The notes below the pieces were generated by a model, which saw only the letters and a list, made by a program, of their open reading frames with translations, did no database searches and was not told the DNA's origin. 64,000 nucleotides of DNA from Bacillota bacterium (GTDB lineage Bacteria > Bacillota > Clostridia > Acetivibrionales > DSM-27016), in NCBI GenBank assembly GCA_023390115.1, contig JAEWDM010000004.1, forward strand, positions 57,743 through 121,742, written 5' to 3'. Made by a program: the position numbers and the translations under genes. Positions 60,509-64,000 of the stretch are shown piece by piece; position 1 is the first letter of the stretch, and each line of letters opens with the position of its first letter.

Positions 60509-60546
60509 TATTCCTAATCCTCCTTTCGCCATAACCAAGACAAGTA

Positions 60547-61380
60547 TTATTTCTGATTCCTTCTCTTGACTATAAACTTATCCGATTTATTCTTCTTCTT
60601 CCTTGTCTTATAGCCCAGTGTAGGCATACCCCATGGAGTAACAGGACTTGGCCTTCCTATAGGAGATTTACCCTCACCGCCGCCATGAGGATGATCAACC
60701 GGATTCATAACAACACCGCGTACAGTCGGCCTTACACCCATCCATCTCTTTCTGCCGGCCTTACCTATAGAAATATTTTCATGATCCACATTACTTATCT
60801 GGCCTATAGAAGCCCTGCAGTTCACTCTGAACAGTCTTACCTCTCCGGAAGGAAGCCTTACATGTGCATAATCTCCTTCTTTAGCCATCAACTGAGCGGA
60901 ATTTCCTGCGGATCTGACTATCTGCGCACCCTTGCCCGGCTTTAATTCGATATTGTGAATAGTAGTACCTACAGGGATATTCACCAGCTGAAGTGTATTC
61001 CCCGGCTTGATATCGGCATTTTCTCCCGACTCAACTATGTCTCCCACCTTAAGATTTACAGGAGCCAGAATATATCTTTTTTCTCCGTCTACGTACTGAA
61101 GAAGTGCAATGTTTGCAGTCCTGTTAGGATCGTATTCTATAGCAACAACCTTTGATTTAATACCATCCTTGTCTCTCTTAAAATCTATTATCCTATATTT
61201 CTGCTTTGCACCGCCACCCTGATGACGGACAGTTATCCTGCCGTATGAATTTCTTCCTCCCTTTTTCTTTAAAGGCTGCAGCAATGACTTCTCAGGCTCT
61301 TTTTTTGTTATATCCTCAAAAGTCGAAACTGTCATAAACCTTCTTGAGGGAGTAGTAGGGCTATACTTTTTAATTCCCAT
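60547..61380 (-). CDS. rplB: 50S ribosomal protein L2
   Basis: The 277-residue uL2 begins MGIKKYSPTTPSRRFMTV and contains the conserved VMNPVDHPHGGGEGKSPIGR close to the peptidyl-transferase centre. Length is standard. The longer upstream frame is not used. Confidence 0.98.
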   Translation of the reverse strand: MGIKKYSPTTPSRRFMTVSTFEDITKKEPEKSLLQPLKKKGGRNSYGRITVRHQGGGAKQKYRIIDFKRDKDGIKSKVVAIEYDPNRTANIALLQYVDGEKRYILAPVNLKVGDIVESGENADIKPGNTLQLVNIPVGTTIHNIELKPGKGAQIVRSAGNSAQLMAKEGDYAHVRLPSGEVRLFRVNCRASIGQISNVDHENISIGKAGRKRWMGVRPTVRGVVMNPVDHPHGGGEGKSPIGRPSPVTPWGMPTLGYKTRKKKNKSDKFIVKRRNQK

Positions 61381-61430
61381 TTTCCTCTCACTCCTTTTCC
61401 GATAATAGAGGTCATCTTTCACAGATCTAC

Positions 61431-61784
61431 CTACTGTGCAACACCGAACTCCTCTATACTTGTCTTGTATTTCTTATTATTGAACACTTCTTTTCCGCCT
61501 TTTGTCAGATATGATGCCGGTTTTGGATCTGTATCTATCTTAACTATAGCTTTTTTCCAATCTGGTCTGGGTCCCTGATGAACACCCATTCTCTTTATTT
61601 TTCCATCATAATTTATTGTGTTCACCTGGATAACCTTTACCTGAAACAGCTTTTCTACAGCCATTTTTACTTCTGTCTTTGTAGCCTTGGAATCCACTAT
61701 AAAAGTGTACTTGCCTTCGGCAATCTGGCCATTGCTCTTTTCAGTAACATACGGCTTTCTAATAATATCCTCAGGAGCTCTCAT
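61431..61784 (-). CDS. rplW: 50S ribosomal protein L23
   Basis: The 117-residue uL23 sits at the tunnel exit and docks trigger factor and SRP. It has IIRKPYVTEKSNGQIAEGKY and VNTINYDGKIKRMG. It is slightly longer than usual at the C-terminus (FNNKKYKTSIEEFG). The start overlaps the rplD stop by one base. Confidence 0.97.
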   Translation of the reverse strand: MRAPEDIIRKPYVTEKSNGQIAEGKYTFIVDSKATKTEVKMAVEKLFQVKVIQVNTINYDGKIKRMGVHQGPRPDWKKAIVKIDTDPKPASYLTKGGKEVFNNKKYKTSIEEFGVAQ

Positions 61785-62407
61785 TATGCGTACACCTCCT
61801 CTATCTTCGTAACAGCGTCCTTGGTAACGACAAGCTTCTCATACTTCAAAATGTCAAAAACATTTATAGTATTTACAAGAGCAGTTTTTACACCGGGAAT
61901 ATTTCTCGCAGACTTCTGAATTATATCGCTTTTTTCAGATGTCACAATTAAGACGCTATCGTCAAGCTTCAGGTTTTTAAGAACGCCTGCCATCTCCTTG
62001 GTCTTTATAGCTTCAAAGCTGAGCTTATCCAGCACCAAAACATCGCTGTCGTTTACCTTGGAGGTTAAAGCAGATTTTAATGCCAGCCTCTTCAGCTTTT
62101 TAGGCAGCGTATAAGAATAGCTCCTTGGCTTAGGACCTAAAACTATTCCGCCCTTTATCCACTGAGCCGAACGCGTGCTTCCCTGCCTCGCCCTGCCCGT
62201 ACCCTTTTGTCTCCACGGCTTCTTACCGCCGCCTCTTACTTCACTCTTGGTTTTTGTAGACTGGGTACCCTGTCTTTTATTTGCAAGTTGATTTATTACT
62301 ACAGTGTGCATAGCATGGGGCTTTACCTCTATGCCAAAAATGCCTTGGCTTAAATCAATATCCCCTACTACTTCACCTTTCATATTATATAAATCTAATT
62401 TTGGCAT
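61784..62407 (-). CDS. rplD: 50S ribosomal protein L4
   Basis: The 207-residue uL4 carries the tunnel loop GGGKKPWRQKGTGRARQGS. In E. coli it also represses the S10 operon. It follows rplC by 24 bases. Confidence 0.98.
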   Translation of the reverse strand: MPKLDLYNMKGEVVGDIDLSQGIFGIEVKPHAMHTVVINQLANKRQGTQSTKTKSEVRGGGKKPWRQKGTGRARQGSTRSAQWIKGGIVLGPKPRSYSYTLPKKLKRLALKSALTSKVNDSDVLVLDKLSFEAIKTKEMAGVLKNLKLDDSVLIVTSEKSDIIQKSARNIPGVKTALVNTINVFDILKYEKLVVTKDAVTKIEEVYA

Positions 62408-62431
62408 TTCATTTCCTCCCTTCGTAAGAAT

Positions 62432-63070
62432 TTACTTTCCGGACTTAACAGTGCTTTTTATCACCAGCAATGCGCCCTTAGGCCCCGGAACCCCGCCTTT
62501 AATAAGTAAGAGCTTTCTCTCGGAATCTACTTTTACCACATCAAGATTCTGAACCGTTACATTATCAACACCCATATGTCCAGGAAGCTTTTTGCCTTTA
62601 AATACTCTGGCAGGATTTGTGTTGGCACTCATGGAACCCACTCTTCTATGGTACATGGAACCGTGTGTTTCTTTGCCGCCCTTTTGCCCATACCTCTTAA
62701 TGGTACCCTGAAAGCCTTTTCCTTTGGAGATACCGCTTACGTCAATCTTATCTCCGGCTTGAAACATATCCTCGATTTTTATTTCCTGCCCAACCTCAAA
62801 TACTTCATTATCTTCAACTCTAAATTCCCTTAAATATTTTCTTGGTGAAACCTTTACTTTTGAAAACAACCCCTTCTCGGGTTTATTCAATTTTCTCTCA
62901 GGAACTTCCTTAAATCCAACCTTTACAGAGCTGTATCCGTCGGAATCCACCGTTTTTCTCTGAACAACAGTGCAAGGCCCTGCCTCAACTACTGTTACGG
63001 GTATTACTATACCATTTTCACCAAATATCTGTGTCATACCTATTTTCGTTCCAAGTATGAACTTGCCCAT
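62432..63070 (-). CDS. rplC: 50S ribosomal protein L3
   Basis: The 212-residue uL3 starts MGKFILGTKIGMTQIFGENG and has the central KGKGFQGTIKRYGQKGGKET. The start at 63070 has GGAGGG upstream. Confidence 0.98.
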   Translation of the reverse strand: MGKFILGTKIGMTQIFGENGIVIPVTVVEAGPCTVVQRKTVDSDGYSSVKVGFKEVPERKLNKPEKGLFSKVKVSPRKYLREFRVEDNEVFEVGQEIKIEDMFQAGDKIDVSGISKGKGFQGTIKRYGQKGGKETHGSMYHRRVGSMSANTNPARVFKGKKLPGHMGVDNVTVQNLDVVKVDSERKLLLIKGGVPGPKGALLVIKSTVKSGK

Positions 63071-63202
63071 TTCCATTTCCCTCCTCATAAGGTACGGGGA
63101 CAAACATTATCCCTTTATCATTGGTTCACAGGATTTCCCGCGAACTTGAACCTCTACTTGATTACTTTAATTTTAAACTTTGCGATAAATGGTCTTACAA
63201 AA

Positions 63203-63514
63203 TTACAGCTTGATTTCAATATCGACACCCGCAGGCAAATCCAATCTCATCAAAGCATCAACAGTTTTAGGCGTAGGCAAAAGAATGTCTATAAGTCTCT
63301 TATGAGTCCTCATTTCAAATTGCTCTCTGGAATCCTTATACTTGTGGGGTGCCCTCAGTATAGTTACTACCTCCTTTTCAGTAGGAAGCGGAACGGGCCC
63401 CGAAACCTTTGCCCCAGTCCTCTTGGCAGTCTCGACAATTTTTTCGGCTGATTGGTCGAGAACCTGGTGATCAAAGGCTTTTAACCTAATTCTGATTTTC
63501 TGTTTGTTTGCCAT
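63203..63514 (-). CDS. rpsJ: 30S ribosomal protein S10
   Basis: The 103-residue uS10 starts MANKQKIRIRLKAFDHQVL and contains the PLPTEKEVVTILRAPHKYK segment. It also serves as NusE in antitermination. It is the first gene of the S10 operon, and GAGGAGG precedes the ATG. A terminator-like hairpin lies about 90 bases upstream. Confidence 0.98.
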   Translation of the reverse strand: MANKQKIRIRLKAFDHQVLDQSAEKIVETAKRTGAKVSGPVPLPTEKEVVTILRAPHKYKDSREQFEMRTHKRLIDILLPTPKTVDALMRLDLPAGVDIEIKL

Positions 63515-63878
63515 ACATAAACCTCCTCGTACGTTTTAATTTTGTTACGTACAACAAGTTTAATCTGTACACTATGCCGGGTGTTTCACACTATGCTATA
63601 TAAAAACCCAGGTGAACATTTATAGCCTTTTTGGGCAAAGCGTAACCTGGGCTGTACTTACTAATATAATACACACGTAAATATATACCTGCATATTGCA
63701 AAATGTACAGTGACTTGTCGCCCGGTTTCTAGAATCGGACATTCTCCACGAAAGTTCCCCACCTCTTACGAAAACTACATTTTCAGGGTGGCAATCTCCC
63801 GTTTCATTGTATGCCACGTCACAACATTCAATATTCTACTACAAATATTGAATTAATGCAAGCATTTTTTTATAAAAA
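63515..63878 (-). other. Region between the rRNA operon and the S10 operon
   Basis: No gene is supported. CCCAGGT / ACCTGGG (63607-63613 and 63645-63651) with an inner GCC / GGC pair is followed on the minus strand by TTTTTATA. This may terminate an upstream transcript or attenuate the S10 operon. Upstream of it a TATTAT within 63661-63680 is a possible -10. The GC-richer part at about 63700-63820 is unexplained. Confidence 0.5.
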
Positions 63879-63910
63879 CAGGCCTCCGTGCATTAATGCA
63901 CGGAGGCCTG
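63879..63910 (-). terminator. Terminator of the rRNA operon
   Basis: A fully palindromic 32-base sequence, with arms CAGGCCTCCGTGCATT and AATGCACGGAGGCCTG. On the minus strand it is followed by TTTTT, just after the 5S rRNA. Confidence 0.9.
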
Positions 63911-63915
63911 ATATA

Positions 63916-64000
63916 AATCTGGCAGAGACCTGCTTTCCCGGGCCGTCACCAGCCAAGTATCATCGGCACTTTAGAAGCTTAACTGCCGTGTTCGGTATGG
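63916..64000 (-). rRNA. rrf: 5S ribosomal RNA, 3' part (runs off the window)
   Basis: On the minus strand the sequence reads CCATACCGAACACGGCAG and continues to the 3' end near CTCTGCCAGATT, both diagnostic of 5S rRNA. About 35 bases of the 5' part and the rest of the rRNA operon lie beyond the right edge. Transcription runs towards the S10 operon, ending at the adjacent terminator. The exact 3' end is uncertain by a few bases. Confidence 0.9.

Noticed and set aside
63620..63817. 65-codon minus-strand frame between 5S rRNA and rpsJ
   Set aside because: No ribosome binding site and no recognisable domain; kept only as an unexplained segment.

Overview
The window reads as one end of a low-to-moderate GC, Gram-positive anaerobe of the class Clostridia. 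The evidence is a Clostridium pasteurianum-type nif cluster (short NifK, NifD with an insertion, NifN-NifB fusion, split NifV, thioredoxin-like 2Fe-2S ferredoxin), strong GGAGG ribosome binding sites, near-consensus sigma-A promoters, zinc-ribbon S14 and S4, and the Firmicutes order of the S10-spc-alpha ribosomal cluster. A species cannot be named from the sequence alone.

Layout. 1-2.0 kb: the end of a CheX-like phosphatase gene, an L,D-transpeptidase and an unknown membrane protein. 2.1-6.7 kb: a deoxy-sugar module (rhamnulokinase-like kinase, L-fucose isomerase, LacI-type regulator) with two matching palindromic operators. 6.7-21.2 kb: a nitrogen island entirely on the minus strand. In transcription order it holds a small unknown gene, an ANTAR-domain response regulator, glnK and amtB, then nifH-nifI1-nifI2-nifD-nifK-nifE-nifN/B-ferredoxin-nifV(omega)-nifV(alpha). 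21.4-24.9 kb: an aspartate-family operon (small regulator-like protein, ACT protein, homoserine dehydrogenase, aspartokinase). 25-38.6 kb: mixed genes including a Gfo/Idh/MocA oxidoreductase, a FlxA-like operon, a two-component system, a glycerol-1-phosphate dehydrogenase, a Lon-related protease, rimI-tsaB-tsaE, an amidohydrolase and a chemoreceptor. 39 kb: a YefM-YoeB toxin-antitoxin pair. 39.9-63.5 kb: rpsI-rplM, truA, a ROK kinase, a duplicated XRE regulator pair, the ECF transporter module, and the whole alpha/spc/S10 ribosomal cluster with secY, adk, map and infA. 63.9-64 kb: the 3' part of a 5S rRNA on the minus strand, with its terminator.

The most interesting signal is RNA-level control in the nitrogen island. 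The ANTAR protein belongs to a family that binds paired hexaloop hairpins in leader RNAs and prevents termination. The leaders of the ANTAR operon and of glnK-amtB each contain a near-consensus promoter, hexaloop hairpins with A at loop position 1 and G at position 4, and an overlapping terminator. The nifH leader has a related but less canonical hairpin and terminator. This suggests an autoregulated antitermination circuit linking ammonium sensing (GlnK/AmtB) and nitrogen fixation. The pairings were found by eye and no folding or covariance analysis was run.

Other unusual points are a MITE-like element between rpmJ and rpsM, a large structured spacer between nifK and nifE, tandem XRE genes duplicated together with their promoters, a long hairpin just after rplQ, and an unknown protein built on three repeats next to a FlxA-like gene.
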